NCBI GenBank assembly: GCA_958296185.1
Contig: CATQIB010000005.1
Location: 38,501 to 102,500, forward strand
DNA: 64,000 bases
Origin: an uncultured Mesonia sp.
Lineage (GTDB): Bacteria > Bacteroidota > Bacteroidia > Flavobacteriales > Flavobacteriaceae
Reading direction: 5' to 3'
Shown here: in pieces, positions 46,550-55,072 of the stretch
Numbering within the stretch: position 1 is the stretch's first letter
Layout of the letters: every line of letters begins with the position of its first letter
Made by a program: the position numbers and the translations under genes
The notes under the pieces: generated by a model
The model's database searches: none
What the model was told of the DNA's origin: nothing
Seen by the model: the letters and a program-made list of their open reading frames with translations, nothing else

Positions 46550-46957
46550 ATGCCAATACTTTATTCTATCACAGGTATTTTTGGCGCTTTACTGCCTTAT
46601 TATTTAAGTCGAAAGCACCAACTAGACGCTATACAAGCTTCGGCCCTACCCAGTTTGGCCGTAGGCATTATTGCTCTTATAGTCGAAAAAAGTTGTAATG
46701 CCCCTATTGCTTATGAGCTTGCCTTAGTTTTTTATGGAGCAAGTTTTGTTGGCATGGTAAATTATCGTGTTTTGCCCAAATATTATCAAGTCGCTTTATG
46801 CGGATTCATTTTTAGCATTTTATATCTAAATGCCAGTTCTTTTTTTAATGGTTTTGGCGGCGGGTTAGGTACAGCCGCTGGAATTACAACTATTGCGCTT
46901 TACGGATTAATTAAAATACCGGTTTTAAAACGACTAGTTTTAAAAAAAGATAAATAA
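46550..46957 (+). CDS. Small polytopic membrane protein B, paralogue of the preceding gene
   Basis: A 135-residue membrane protein with about five hydrophobic segments and a basic tail (LKRLVLKKDK). FYGASFVGMVNY and FNGFGGGLGTAAG align with CGSFIGMGSN and LNGFGGKLGT of the preceding protein. The two could therefore assemble as a heteromer. The start is ATG, 3 bases after the previous stop. It converges on the NDH-2 gene with a 9-base gap and no clear terminator. The function is unknown. Confidence 0.72.
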   Translation: MPILYSITGIFGALLPYYLSRKHQLDAIQASALPSLAVGIIALIVEKSCNAPIAYELALVFYGASFVGMVNYRVLPKYYQVALCGFIFSILYLNASSFFNGFGGGLGTAAGITTIALYGLIKIPVLKRLVLKKDK

Positions 46958-46966
46958 AACTACCCT

Positions 46967-48247
46967 TTAATTTTTTACTGATTTAAATGGTCTAATAATA
47001 AGACGGGCTGCTTTATCAAAAGAAATATAGGCGTAAACCCAATTAAAGAAAGTGACAATTCGGTTCCTAAAACCTACCAAAAACCATAGATGCACAAACA
47101 TCCAAACCAACCACGCAAAGAAGCCACTAAAACTACCTTTCTTTAAATCTACTACCGCTTTATTTCTTCCTATGGTAGCCATGGTACCTTTATCTCTATA
47201 TTTAAACGGAATAAGTGTTTTGGCTTTAACCAGATTCACTAAGTTTTTCGCCAAGTGCTCGCCCTGCTGTATGGCTGGTTGCGCTACCATAGGGTGTCCA
47301 TTTTCATACCCCTCTGCACTCATTTGAGCAATATCTCCTATAGCGAAAATGGACTCGTGACCTTCAATTTGATTAAAATGGTTTACCTTATAGCGATTTC
47401 CTTTTACCAATACCTCATTGCCTAAACCCGGTATAGGGTTACCCGTAACCCCTGCACTCCAAATTAAAGTTTCTGTTTCTAAGCGCAACGAATTATTAGT
47501 GATAACTTGTTTGCCATCATAATCTTTAACTAAAGTCTCAAGGTGAATTTGAACCCCTAAATTTTCTAAAAAAATTTGTGCATCTTTAGATGCTTTTTTA
47601 CTCATAGGAGGTAAAACACGATCTGCCCCTTCAAGCAAATGAATTTGCATCTCATCCATATTCATATCAGGGTAGTCTTTTGGAATAACACCGCGCTTTA
47701 ACTCCGCCAAGGCACCGCATAATTCTACACCTGTAGGACCTCCTCCAACAATAACAAAATTGAGCAAACTTTTTCTTTTCTCTAAGTTTGAGGTAATGAT
47801 AGCTTGTTCAAGGTTTTCTAAAATCAAACTGCGAATGTTAAGTGCCTGCGGTACCGTTTTCATAAACATAGCATGTTTTGCTATGTTTTCATTTCCAAAG
47901 TAATTGGTCTTAGAGCCAGTTGCAATCACCAAATAATCAAAATTTATACTACCCTTATTCGTTTTTATAGTTTTATGTCGTGCATCTACCGTTTCTACTT
48001 GTGCCAATCTAAAATAAGTATTGGGGGTATTTATAATGGTTTTACGCAGGGGGTAGGCAATACTGTCTGGTTCTAGCCCAGAAGTTGAAACTTGGTATAG
48101 GAGGGGCTGAAAAGTATGGTAATTATGCTTATCAAGCATTACAATTTGAAAGTTATTGGTTTTGCTTAGTTTTTTTACCAAATGTAAACCGCCAAAACCG
48201 CCACCAACAACAACTACTCGAGGTAAATTAGTCTGAGGTACAATCAT
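46967..48247 (-). CDS. Type II NADH dehydrogenase (NDH-2)
   Basis: Oxidises NADH and reduces quinone without proton pumping, bound to the inner face of the membrane. The 426-residue flavoprotein has the FAD motif VVVVGGGFGGLHLVKKL (from residue 11), a second dinucleotide site FVIVGGGPTGVELCGALAEL, and the AIGDIAQM motif. A C-terminal amphipathic/hydrophobic region (about 375-420) attaches it to the membrane. It is monocistronic with its own promoter. Confidence 0.92.
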   Translation of the reverse strand: MIVPQTNLPRVVVVGGGFGGLHLVKKLSKTNNFQIVMLDKHNYHTFQPLLYQVSTSGLEPDSIAYPLRKTIINTPNTYFRLAQVETVDARHKTIKTNKGSINFDYLVIATGSKTNYFGNENIAKHAMFMKTVPQALNIRSLILENLEQAIITSNLEKRKSLLNFVIVGGGPTGVELCGALAELKRGVIPKDYPDMNMDEMQIHLLEGADRVLPPMSKKASKDAQIFLENLGVQIHLETLVKDYDGKQVITNNSLRLETETLIWSAGVTGNPIPGLGNEVLVKGNRYKVNHFNQIEGHESIFAIGDIAQMSAEGYENGHPMVAQPAIQQGEHLAKNLVNLVKAKTLIPFKYRDKGTMATIGRNKAVVDLKKGSFSGFFAWLVWMFVHLWFLVGFRNRIVTFFNWVYAYISFDKAARLIIRPFKSVKN

Positions 48248-48262
48248 ATTTCACAATTTACA

Positions 48263-48270
48263 CAAAATTA
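48263..48270 (-). promoter_or_regulatory. Promoter -7 element of NDH-2 gene
   Basis: On the minus strand TAATTTTG fits TAnnTTTG, 15 bases upstream of the ATG at 48247. Confidence 0.55.
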
Positions 48271-48369
48271 AAGTATCCTAAGAATTAGAATGTTAGCGAA
48301 TTTATAAATTAGTATTTTTACCTGTAACTTTTTGTCAATTACATCGACTAATCAAAATAAATAATAACT

Positions 48370-48864
48370 GTGACCAAGGCTCAAGAAAAAGAATTTCTAA
48401 AGCAACTAGAAAAGCATCAAAATATCGTACACAAAGTATGCAAGATGTATACAAACGATGAAGCCTCACACAAAGATTTATTTCAAGAGATAAGCATACA
48501 ATTATGGAAAGCATTCCCAAAATTTAGAGGAGATTCAAAGTTTACCACTTGGATGTATCGTGTGTCACTTAACACTGCCATTACCCTCTATAGGAAATCA
48601 AAAAAAAGAATTGCAACCCAAGATATAGCCGATATTAGTTTTAAAGTTAAGGCTGAGGAATATGACGCTACAACCGAAGAGAATATCAAGTTTATGTATG
48701 CCGCGATTAAAGAATTAAATGATATCGATAAAGCTTTAGTGCTGCTATACCTTGAAGGAAAAGATTATAAAGAAATCGCCGAAACTTTAGGGGTGAGTCA
48801 AGTCAATGCTCGTGTAAAAATGACCCGTATTAAACGTAAATTAAAAAGTTTGCTAAGCAGCTAA
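48370..48864 (+). CDS. ECF-type RNA polymerase sigma factor, GTG start
   Basis: A 164-residue sigma-70 family member with region 2 (DEASHKDLFQEISIQLWKAF, FRGDSKFTTWMYRVSLNTAI) and region 4 (LNDIDKALVLLYLEGKDYKEIAETLG, then SQVNARVKMTRIKRKL). The start is GTG at 48370, and no ATG lies at a suitable upstream position. The next gene, 1 base away, encodes a four-helix membrane protein that probably restrains it. No consensus housekeeping promoter is visible upstream, so autoregulation through its own promoter is possible. Confidence 0.93.
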   Translation: MTKAQEKEFLKQLEKHQNIVHKVCKMYTNDEASHKDLFQEISIQLWKAFPKFRGDSKFTTWMYRVSLNTAITLYRKSKKRIATQDIADISFKVKAEEYDATTEENIKFMYAAIKELNDIDKALVLLYLEGKDYKEIAETLGVSQVNARVKMTRIKRKLKSLLSS

Positions 48865-48865
48865 A

Positions 48866-49486
48866 ATGAAAGAATTAGAATTATTAAAAAAAGATTGGAA
48901 GAAGCAAGAAAAGGCTTTACCACAATACAAAATTGAGGAGCTTAGGCAAATGGTCTATAAAAGATCAAACAGCCTCATACGCACCATATTTATCATTAGT
49001 ATTGTAGAATTTTTATTGAGTTGCGCATTAAGTATTTGGTTAATTGATGACGAATACTGGCAATTGGTAACCCATCTGCATCTAAAAACAGTTACGCAAA
49101 TTCTGCTAGTAGCAAGTTATGCGATAACCCTGTTTTTTATCTATTTATTTTATCATAACTACAAAAAAATCACCCCACAGGATAGTACCCGAGTTTTAAT
49201 GAAGAAAATTTTACGTACTAGAATGACAGTGCGCTATTATATTATATACATACTTATCTCAACGGGACTTAGTAGTATATTGTATTTTATCTTCAGTCTA
49301 AAATATCCCATGCCAGAAACAGATTTAAACCTTTCAGGAATTAACGGTCTTATTGTGATTGGCATCGGGATTTTATTTATTGGGGTAGCATTATTACTGG
49401 TGTGGCTTGTATATACCTTACTTTACGGAATTCTTTTACGTAAGCTAAAACGTAATTATGAGAATCTAAAGAAAATAGAAATATAA
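48866..49486 (+). CDS. Four-helix membrane protein, putative anti-sigma factor
   Basis: The 206-residue product has a charged N-terminal cytoplasmic part (MKELELLKKDWKKQE, to about residue 30) and four membrane segments (about 40-60, 74-95, 123-143 and 154-180). It is encoded 1 base after an ECF sigma gene, the usual position of an anti-sigma factor, and its N-terminal segment could bind the sigma factor. No recognised anti-sigma domain is present, so the role comes from context. After it, 126 bases to the next gene contain nothing I can assign. Confidence 0.65.
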   Translation: MKELELLKKDWKKQEKALPQYKIEELRQMVYKRSNSLIRTIFIISIVEFLLSCALSIWLIDDEYWQLVTHLHLKTVTQILLVASYAITLFFIYLFYHNYKKITPQDSTRVLMKKILRTRMTVRYYIIYILISTGLSSILYFIFSLKYPMPETDLNLSGINGLIVIGIGILFIGVALLLVWLVYTLLYGILLRKLKRNYENLKKIEI

Positions 49487-49612
49487 AAGCAATCGAAAAA
49501 AAAATAAAATTGTAGCGCTTTCATAGCTAAATCCGTAAATAGCGTAATACAGGAATTCGAAACCCTAGTCTTTATTATTTGCAGAGCCTAAAACCTATAA
49601 AACAGCTATTAT

Positions 49613-50428
49613 TTATTCCTTTTCTTTATAACTCCAACGTCTTTTTTCATTCAATTCTTCTTGTGCTTTAAGCTCTTCTTCTGGAATAACTTTAAGAAAA
49701 GAAGGATCTTGCTCTATCGCCATTTGAATTTTACGAATAATCTCTTCTACAGAATCGTTTTCATAATCAAACGCTAATGGTTGCTTTATCACCATAGATT
49801 GCAAGATATTACGTTTTTTTATACGAATACCTTTTTTATCAAAAGACCGCCTAAACCCATCTATCACGATAGGCACTACAATGGGTTGGTATTTTCTAAT
49901 AATATGAGCGGTACCTTTACGAATAGGTTTCCAAGGTTTGGTGGTACCCTGTGGAAAAGTGATTACCCATCCGTCATCAAGCGCTTTCCCTATATTGGTT
50001 ATATCACTCATTTTCACTTGCCGATTCACCTCTTGCCCTTTTGCACGCCACGTACGTTCTACAGATATCGATCCGGCGTAAGCCAAAACTCTAGCCAAGA
50101 GCCCAGATTTCATTGTCTCTTTGGCAGCAATGTAATAAAGATTGAGCTTCGGGTTCCATAGGTAGCCTATATTTTTAATATTGTCTTCCCTTCCGCTTAG
50201 GCTAGCATTAAAAACATGAAACATGGCAACAACATCTGCAAAATAGGTTTGGTGGTTCGAAACAAAAAGCACCTTAGTGTCGGGCAACTGCCTAATAATT
50301 TCTGAGCCTTCAATCTGTAATTCATTGAAACCGCGATAACGGCTATGCGTTAAGGCTCCCATTATACGAATGAGCCATTTTTTTAAAAATAATATATGTC
50401 CAAAAGGATTTTTCTTGAATAATCCCAT
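49613..50428 (-). CDS. 1-acyl-glycerol-3-phosphate acyltransferase-like protein (PlsC family)
   Basis: Probably acylates lysophosphatidate or a related acceptor at the inner membrane. The 271-residue protein has the acyltransferase block with VSNHQTYFADV (His59, Asp65) and WVITFPQGTTKPWKP. Two details depart from the textbook: His and Asp are five rather than four residues apart (HX5D), and the third motif reads FPQGT rather than FPEGT. The rest of the family architecture is present. It has its own promoter between it and the upstream NUDIX gene. Confidence 0.82.
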   Translation of the reverse strand: MGLFKKNPFGHILFLKKWLIRIMGALTHSRYRGFNELQIEGSEIIRQLPDTKVLFVSNHQTYFADVVAMFHVFNASLSGREDNIKNIGYLWNPKLNLYYIAAKETMKSGLLARVLAYAGSISVERTWRAKGQEVNRQVKMSDITNIGKALDDGWVITFPQGTTKPWKPIRKGTAHIIRKYQPIVVPIVIDGFRRSFDKKGIRIKKRNILQSMVIKQPLAFDYENDSVEEIIRKIQMAIEQDPSFLKVIPEEELKAQEELNEKRRWSYKEKE

Positions 50429-50453
50429 AATGATTTCTCAATTTTACAAGGGG

Positions 50454-50461
50454 CAAATATA
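50454..50461 (-). promoter_or_regulatory. Promoter -7 element of PlsC-like gene
   Basis: On the minus strand TATATTTG, an exact consensus element, is 25 bases upstream of the ATG at 50428. Confidence 0.65.
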
Positions 50462-50474
50462 CAAAAAGAAGTGT

Positions 50475-51116
50475 TTATAGACTCGCTTTTAATAACATCT
50501 TAAGCTCACTCAGCATCATTGCCGTTGCTCCCCAAACCATATGGTTATTTAATCTATAGGCAGGAACCTGCTTATTTTTGGCATAACTGGTATGAATGGA
50601 AGTTTTTATTTGATTTTTATCGTCTAAAAAATCACTTAGCTTAACTTCTATAATATCCTCAACTTCGGTTTCTTGCTTTTTAAATTGAGGTGTTTTAAAA
50701 GCTATGCCTAAAAATGGATAGACCCAGAAGTTAGAAGGTGGTATATATAAATGACTTAAACGGCTAATCACTTCAACATCCTTAGGAGAAACACCAAGTT
50801 CTTCGTGCGTTTCGCGCAAAGCTGTCTCCTGCAGAGAAGAGTCTTGAGGTTCTACCTGCCCACCAGGAAAGCCTACTTGTGCCGAGTGTACGCCCTTGTA
50901 CGTTTTGCGTAAAATAAGCACCAGCTTGGTCTGGTTTTTTTGATCAGGATAGAACAGAATAAGCACAGCAGCTTCACGGTGACTTTCTTTCTTTATGGGG
51001 TATCTTTTCAGTTCTTTTTCTCTAAAATCTGGAATCATTTTAACGTGCGCCTCCCAACCCAATAATTCAATTTTATTTATTTTTGAAATTGAATCTTTAA
51101 AAATAGAAAATGTCAT
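50475..51116 (-). CDS. NUDIX CoA pyrophosphatase (NudL-like)
   Basis: Hydrolyses CoA and its derivatives to phosphopantetheine and 3',5'-ADP. The 213-residue protein has the NUDIX box GGQVEPQDSSLQETALRETH followed by EELGV, and the CoA-type signature VLILRKTYKGVHSAQVGFPG just before it. The usual N-terminal region with HVKMIPDFREKEL is present, supporting the ATG at 51116. That ATG overlaps the divergent start of the cyclophilin gene, so its promoter must lie inside that coding region. Confidence 0.93.
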   Translation of the reverse strand: MTFSIFKDSISKINKIELLGWEAHVKMIPDFREKELKRYPIKKESHREAAVLILFYPDQKNQTKLVLILRKTYKGVHSAQVGFPGGQVEPQDSSLQETALRETHEELGVSPKDVEVISRLSHLYIPPSNFWVYPFLGIAFKTPQFKKQETEVEDIIEVKLSDFLDDKNQIKTSIHTSYAKNKQVPAYRLNNHMVWGATAMMLSELKMLLKASL

Positions 51117-51853
51117 TACGCCTTATTTTTAGTTTTTTATTATTATCTCTGTGTGCCTGTAAAAAAAATAAATCTACTACTGTTAAACAAGATACGGAAC
51201 AAATCCGTAAAGAAAAACGCGAACAGAGGAAAAGAGATAGCTTGCTTAAAGCGGTTAAAATACCTAAAGGTGGAAATAACATGCGTACAGATTTAGATCA
51301 AATTAAAACCTTAACACAAGAAGAGCTTAAACCTTTTTTAAAAGAATATGGCATCAATAATCCCGAAACGCTGGTGAAAATTACAACAAAATTTGGTGAT
51401 ATCAAGGTACGGTTATTCACCGACACCCCATTGCATCGCGCTAATTTTATTCGTCTGGTTAAATTAGGATATTTTGATTCTAGTTTCTTTCATCGGGTGG
51501 CACAAGATTTTGTTGTTCAGGGCGGAAATAGTGACCTTCAAGAAACGCATAAATTTAGGGCCAAAATTGGCAATTATTTAATTCCTAATGAAATCAATAA
51601 AAAATACACGCACAAGCGAGGTGCTTTTTCTGCTGCAAAATATAGCGAACAAAACGTAAGCAAAGCTTCCTCTCCTTTTGAGTTTTTTATAGTACAAAGT
51701 CAACGAGGAGCACATCATCTAGATAAAGATCATACGGTTTTTGGCGAGGTGCTAGAAGGAATGCAAGTAGTTGATAAAATTGCAGCGGTAGCGGTGGATC
51801 AAAGCGAATGGCCTATCAAAAATATTTTCATTAAAGCAGCGGTAATTCGTTAA
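51110..51853 (+). CDS. Cyclophilin-type peptidyl-prolyl isomerase, lipoprotein
   Basis: Envelope folding factor. The 247-residue protein has a lipoprotein signal (LIFSFLLLSLCAC, acylated Cys15 or Cys17) followed by a long, highly charged linker (about 18-70). The cyclophilin domain (about 83-245) contains FGDIKVRLFTDTPLHRANFI, FHRVAQDFVVQGG and FFIVQSQ. Its ATG overlaps the start codon of the divergent NUDIX gene by a 7-base overlap. Its stop codon overlaps that of the convergent TRIC gene (TTAA). Confidence 0.92.
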   Translation: MSLRLIFSFLLLSLCACKKNKSTTVKQDTEQIRKEKREQRKRDSLLKAVKIPKGGNNMRTDLDQIKTLTQEELKPFLKEYGINNPETLVKITTKFGDIKVRLFTDTPLHRANFIRLVKLGYFDSSFFHRVAQDFVVQGGNSDLQETHKFRAKIGNYLIPNEINKKYTHKRGAFSAAKYSEQNVSKASSPFEFFIVQSQRGAHHLDKDHTVFGEVLEGMQVVDKIAAVAVDQSEWPIKNIFIKAAVIR

Positions 51854-52470
51854 CGACCGGCTTCATCTACTTGATAAATAGAAGGCAATTGCAATTTAAA
51901 AATCACGGCCAGTAAACGAACCACAATAACAACACTACCGGCAATTACGGCATTAAAATTAACCAGCACGCCTATATAATTTAATGCAAAGTATACAATA
52001 CCTCCAGCTATACAGGCAGTTGCATAAATTTCTTTTCGGAAAATCACAGGAATTTCATTGCATAGAATATCGCGCAACACTCCACCAAAACAAGCGCTTA
52101 TAGTGCCCACCGCTATACAAATGGGGGCGGGTAACTCGAGCAAAATAGCCTTTTGCATACCAATTACGGTGTAAAGGCCTATACCAATGGTGTCAAATAA
52201 AAATAATGAACGTCTAAAGTAAATCAGTTTCGATCTAAAAATAGCTGCAAAAAGCGTACTGGCAATTATTACATACAAATAAGTAAGGTTATGCATCCAG
52301 GCTATAGGCGCTTTTATTAAAATATCACGTAGTGTCCCTCCTCCTACAGCTGTAATAAAGGCAATAATAAATATGCCAAACGCATCCATACGTTTTTTCA
52401 TAGCTGTAAGCACCCCCGAAATAGCAAAAGCAATGGTACCTAAAATATCTAAATAGAGTTGAAAATCCAT
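51850..52470 (-). CDS. TRIC-type cation channel family protein (YicG/UPF0126)
   Basis: A 206-residue protein of seven hydrophobic segments with the duplicated glycine-rich units AVGGGTLRDILIK and CFGGVLRDILCNEIPV, diagnostic for the prokaryotic trimeric intracellular cation channel family. Some relatives conduct potassium or transport glycine; which applies here is unknown. It follows the RDD gene by one base on the same strand, so the two are cotranscribed, and it overlaps the convergent cyclophilin gene by 4 bases. Confidence 0.9.
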   Translation of the reverse strand: MDFQLYLDILGTIAFAISGVLTAMKKRMDAFGIFIIAFITAVGGGTLRDILIKAPIAWMHNLTYLYVIIASTLFAAIFRSKLIYFRRSLFLFDTIGIGLYTVIGMQKAILLELPAPICIAVGTISACFGGVLRDILCNEIPVIFRKEIYATACIAGGIVYFALNYIGVLVNFNAVIAGSVVIVVRLLAVIFKLQLPSIYQVDEAGR

Positions 52471-52471
52471 G

Positions 52472-53185
52472 CTAACCTTGTGTAAAATATTGATAATCTT
52501 TAATTACTTGTTTTAGGAAACTAATAGGATCTTCGCTTGGGGTAACACCAATTATTTGTGCGGTTTTTTTACTTAAAGCCTCAAGAACTTGGTCTTGCCT
52601 ATTTTTTTCTGCCATTTTAAAAATTCGACCGATTTCCTGCATCTGTTTATCATCTAACAAACTAACCTCTGGATATTTCACTTCATAAGTGTCTGGCACA
52701 TTGCTGTAAATTAATTGTTGTGCGCTTACTCGTTTTCGCTCTGAAATAACTGTGGTTTTTGCCGCCATATCCCCCAGCCGTTGTCCTTTTTTATTTAACA
52801 AAAAGCAGAAAATTGCTAGGCCACCACTGGTCAATGAAAAATCGATAATTCGCAAAAGCCAGCGAATTAAAAAATCTGAAAACCTTGGTGCGCTACCATC
52901 TAATTTTACCACTTTTATGTTGGCAGCCATTTTACCTAAAGATTGACCGTTATTGAAAGTTTCAAGAAGAAGGTGATACAAAAAAACTGGCAAACCGATT
53001 ATGGCCACATAAGCCCACATATAATCAAAGCCTATCCCGATATAACTCATTAACAGGTAAGTAAGAATACCATAAGCAATGAGAATCAAGTAATCTATAA
53101 AATAGGCCAAGCACCGCTCGCCCAGATTGGCTAGATTTTGGTTGATGGTTACATTTTGAGCGGTTTGAATTTGATAATTATCCAT
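52472..53185 (-). CDS. RDD-family membrane protein
   Basis: A 237-residue protein with the RDD signature: LGERCLAYFIDYLILIAYGI (from residue 20), NNGQSLGKMAANIKVVKLDG and FLIRWLLRIIDF, with membrane segments to about residue 130. A cytoplasmic C-terminal tail of about 95 residues (EIGRIFKMAEKNRQDQVLEA) follows. RDD genes commonly stand beside the MoxR-DUF58 module, as here, with starts only 32 bases apart on opposite strands. The role is unknown. Confidence 0.88.
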   Translation of the reverse strand: MDNYQIQTAQNVTINQNLANLGERCLAYFIDYLILIAYGILTYLLMSYIGIGFDYMWAYVAIIGLPVFLYHLLLETFNNGQSLGKMAANIKVVKLDGSAPRFSDFLIRWLLRIIDFSLTSGGLAIFCFLLNKKGQRLGDMAAKTTVISERKRVSAQQLIYSNVPDTYEVKYPEVSLLDDKQMQEIGRIFKMAEKNRQDQVLEALSKKTAQIIGVTPSEDPISFLKQVIKDYQYFTQG

Positions 53186-53217
53186 TAAATATGTTACTTT
53201 GAGACATAAAATAAATT

Positions 53218-54204
53218 ATGCGAGAAGCGGCCTTCATAAAACAAAATAAAGACAAATGGTTAACATTTGAAAATGTTATTGATAATAAAGAGGTTATTTC
53301 TCCAGATGAACTCTCCTCCTTGTATATGGAGGTAACAGATCATCTTAGTTATGCGCAAACTTTTTACCCCAATAGTAATACACTAGCCTATTTAAATGAG
53401 CTTTCGATAAAAGCGCATCAAAAAATATATAAAACCAAAAAAGAATCTCGAGGTCGTATTTTTTCTTTTTATTTAAAAGAATTCCCCTTGTCGTTTAAAA
53501 AACATCACCGCAGTTTACTTTTTACTTTTCTATTTTTTCTAATGTTTTGCCTCATCGGGGCGTACTCTGCTGCAGAGGATGGAGCATTTGTACGCGCAGT
53601 TCTCGGAGATGCATATGTAAACATGACTTTAGAAAATATAGAGAATCAAGACCCTATGGCAGTCTATAAAAAGATGAATGAAGTAGATATGTTTGTGGGT
53701 ATTACATTAAATAATATACGTGTGGGCCTAATGGCTTTTTCTTTGGGAATTTTACTAGGAATAGGTACCTTATTTGTCTTGGCCCAAAATGCGTTAATGC
53801 TAGGTTCATTTCAATATTTCTTTTATGATAAAGGCTTACTATGGGAATCGGCCAGGACCATTTGGATTCATGGCACCATAGAAATAGCTGTAATTATAAT
53901 TGCTGGTTGTGCAGGTTTGGTGGTAGGAAAAAGCATTTTGTTTCCTAGAACCTACACCCGGCTCCAATCGTTTGTATTTGGAATAAAAGAGGGTGTTAAA
54001 ATTATCATCAGTACCATACCCTTCTTTATCATTGCCGGATTTTTAGAAGGTTTTGTAACTAGACAAACGCAAATGTCAGACACCTTGGCCATATTTATTA
54101 TCGCAAGTTCTCTTGCCCTTATTCTTTACTATTACATTATTTACCCCATTCAACTTCATAAAAAACAAAATATCAATGCAAACAAAACCCATTACCCAAT
54201 TTAA
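53218..54204 (+). CDS. SpoIIM-like (DUF95) membrane protein
   Basis: The 328-residue protein has an N-terminal soluble part (about 1-98) and then a polytopic membrane domain with TLNNIRVGLMAFSLGILLGI, ALMLGSFQYFFYDKGL and WIHGTIEIAVIIIAG, matching stage II sporulation protein M. No sporulation is implied; in non-sporulating bacteria these genes belong to the MoxR-DUF58 module. It starts 32 bases from the divergent RDD gene and overlaps the next gene by 29 bases. Confidence 0.9.
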   Translation: MREAAFIKQNKDKWLTFENVIDNKEVISPDELSSLYMEVTDHLSYAQTFYPNSNTLAYLNELSIKAHQKIYKTKKESRGRIFSFYLKEFPLSFKKHHRSLLFTFLFFLMFCLIGAYSAAEDGAFVRAVLGDAYVNMTLENIENQDPMAVYKKMNEVDMFVGITLNNIRVGLMAFSLGILLGIGTLFVLAQNALMLGSFQYFFYDKGLLWESARTIWIHGTIEIAVIIIAGCAGLVVGKSILFPRTYTRLQSFVFGIKEGVKIIISTIPFFIIAGFLEGFVTRQTQMSDTLAIFIIASSLALILYYYIIYPIQLHKKQNINANKTHYPI

Positions 54205-55063
54205 AAAAAGTCGAGAAATTGGTGAAATACTGAGCGACACTTTCTCATTTGTGCGTAACAACTTTAAATCACTTTTTAAGGCAATTTGGCAAATCTGTGG
54301 TCCATATTTCATTTTACTCCTAGCTGTAACGGGTTATTATGTATACGAAGCAGGCGATTTTAGTCTAGGAGATTTTGCGAATAATAGTACTACTGGAATG
54401 AGCCTTATAAACGCCAATGGATTAACTGGAGGGCTTATTTTATCTGGACTTTTATTACTGATTAGTAGCTTGGTTTTCTATGCTTTCTTTACTGCCACTA
54501 TCAACTATTACATCAAATCGTATGTAGCTAATAACGGCCAAGTAGATTTAGACAAAATTAAACAAGATGTAAATCAAAATTGGCTTAGCTTTTTAGGTAT
54601 GCAAATTATAATCGGGTTAATCATATTTGTTGGTTTAATAGCTTGTATTATTCCCGGAATCTATTTTGCCGTGCCTTTATCGCTAATATTTTCTGTATAT
54701 GCTTTTCAGGAAAAAGAAATAGGAGAAGCTTTTAGCAGTTGTTTCTCATTGATAAAAAACAATTGGTGGAATTCTTTCTTAGCTCTTTTTGTTATGGCTA
54801 TTTTAGTTTACTTTATGAATTTTGTTTTTCAGCTACCACTTATTATTTATACCGTTGTAAAAACCCTATTGATTAGCAAAACGGCAAGCATTAGTGATCC
54901 TACAACTTTGGTTGATACCGTTTATATCGCACTTAATTTAATTAGTAGTACAGCGCAATATCTTTTTTATGCTATACAATTAATTTGTGTGGTCTTTGTT
55001 TATTTTAATTTGCACGAGCGCAAGCATCAAACTGGAACGTTAGAAAAAATCAATCAACTTTAA
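54176..55063 (+). CDS. Polytopic membrane protein of the MoxR module
   Basis: The ATG at 54176 gives 295 residues; an upstream in-frame start at 54113 lies deeper inside the SpoIIM-like gene. After a short amphipathic start (FKKSREIGEILSDTFSFVRNNFK), six hydrophobic segments occupy most of residues 35-275. The overall look, with GEAFSSCFSLIKNNWWNSF between helices, resembles membrane domains of GDPD-like and DUF975-type proteins. It sits in the place often taken by such a protein in MoxR-DUF58 clusters. The function is unknown. Confidence 0.72.
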   Translation: MQTKPITQFKKSREIGEILSDTFSFVRNNFKSLFKAIWQICGPYFILLLAVTGYYVYEAGDFSLGDFANNSTTGMSLINANGLTGGLILSGLLLLISSLVFYAFFTATINYYIKSYVANNGQVDLDKIKQDVNQNWLSFLGMQIIIGLIIFVGLIACIIPGIYFAVPLSLIFSVYAFQEKEIGEAFSSCFSLIKNNWWNSFLALFVMAILVYFMNFVFQLPLIIYTVVKTLLISKTASISDPTTLVDTVYIALNLISSTAQYLFYAIQLICVVFVYFNLHERKHQTGTLEKINQL

Positions 55064-55072
55064 AATTTTTAA

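Noticed and set aside
49540..49580. Possible tRNA T-loop (TTCGAAACC) after the membrane partner gene
   Set aside because: No acceptor stem, anticodon arm or D-arm pairs around it, and the GGTTCGAATCC consensus is not met.
53218..54204. Sporulation function from SpoIIM similarity
   Set aside because: No other sporulation gene is present, and SpoIIM-like proteins are common in non-sporulating bacteria within the MoxR-DUF58 module.
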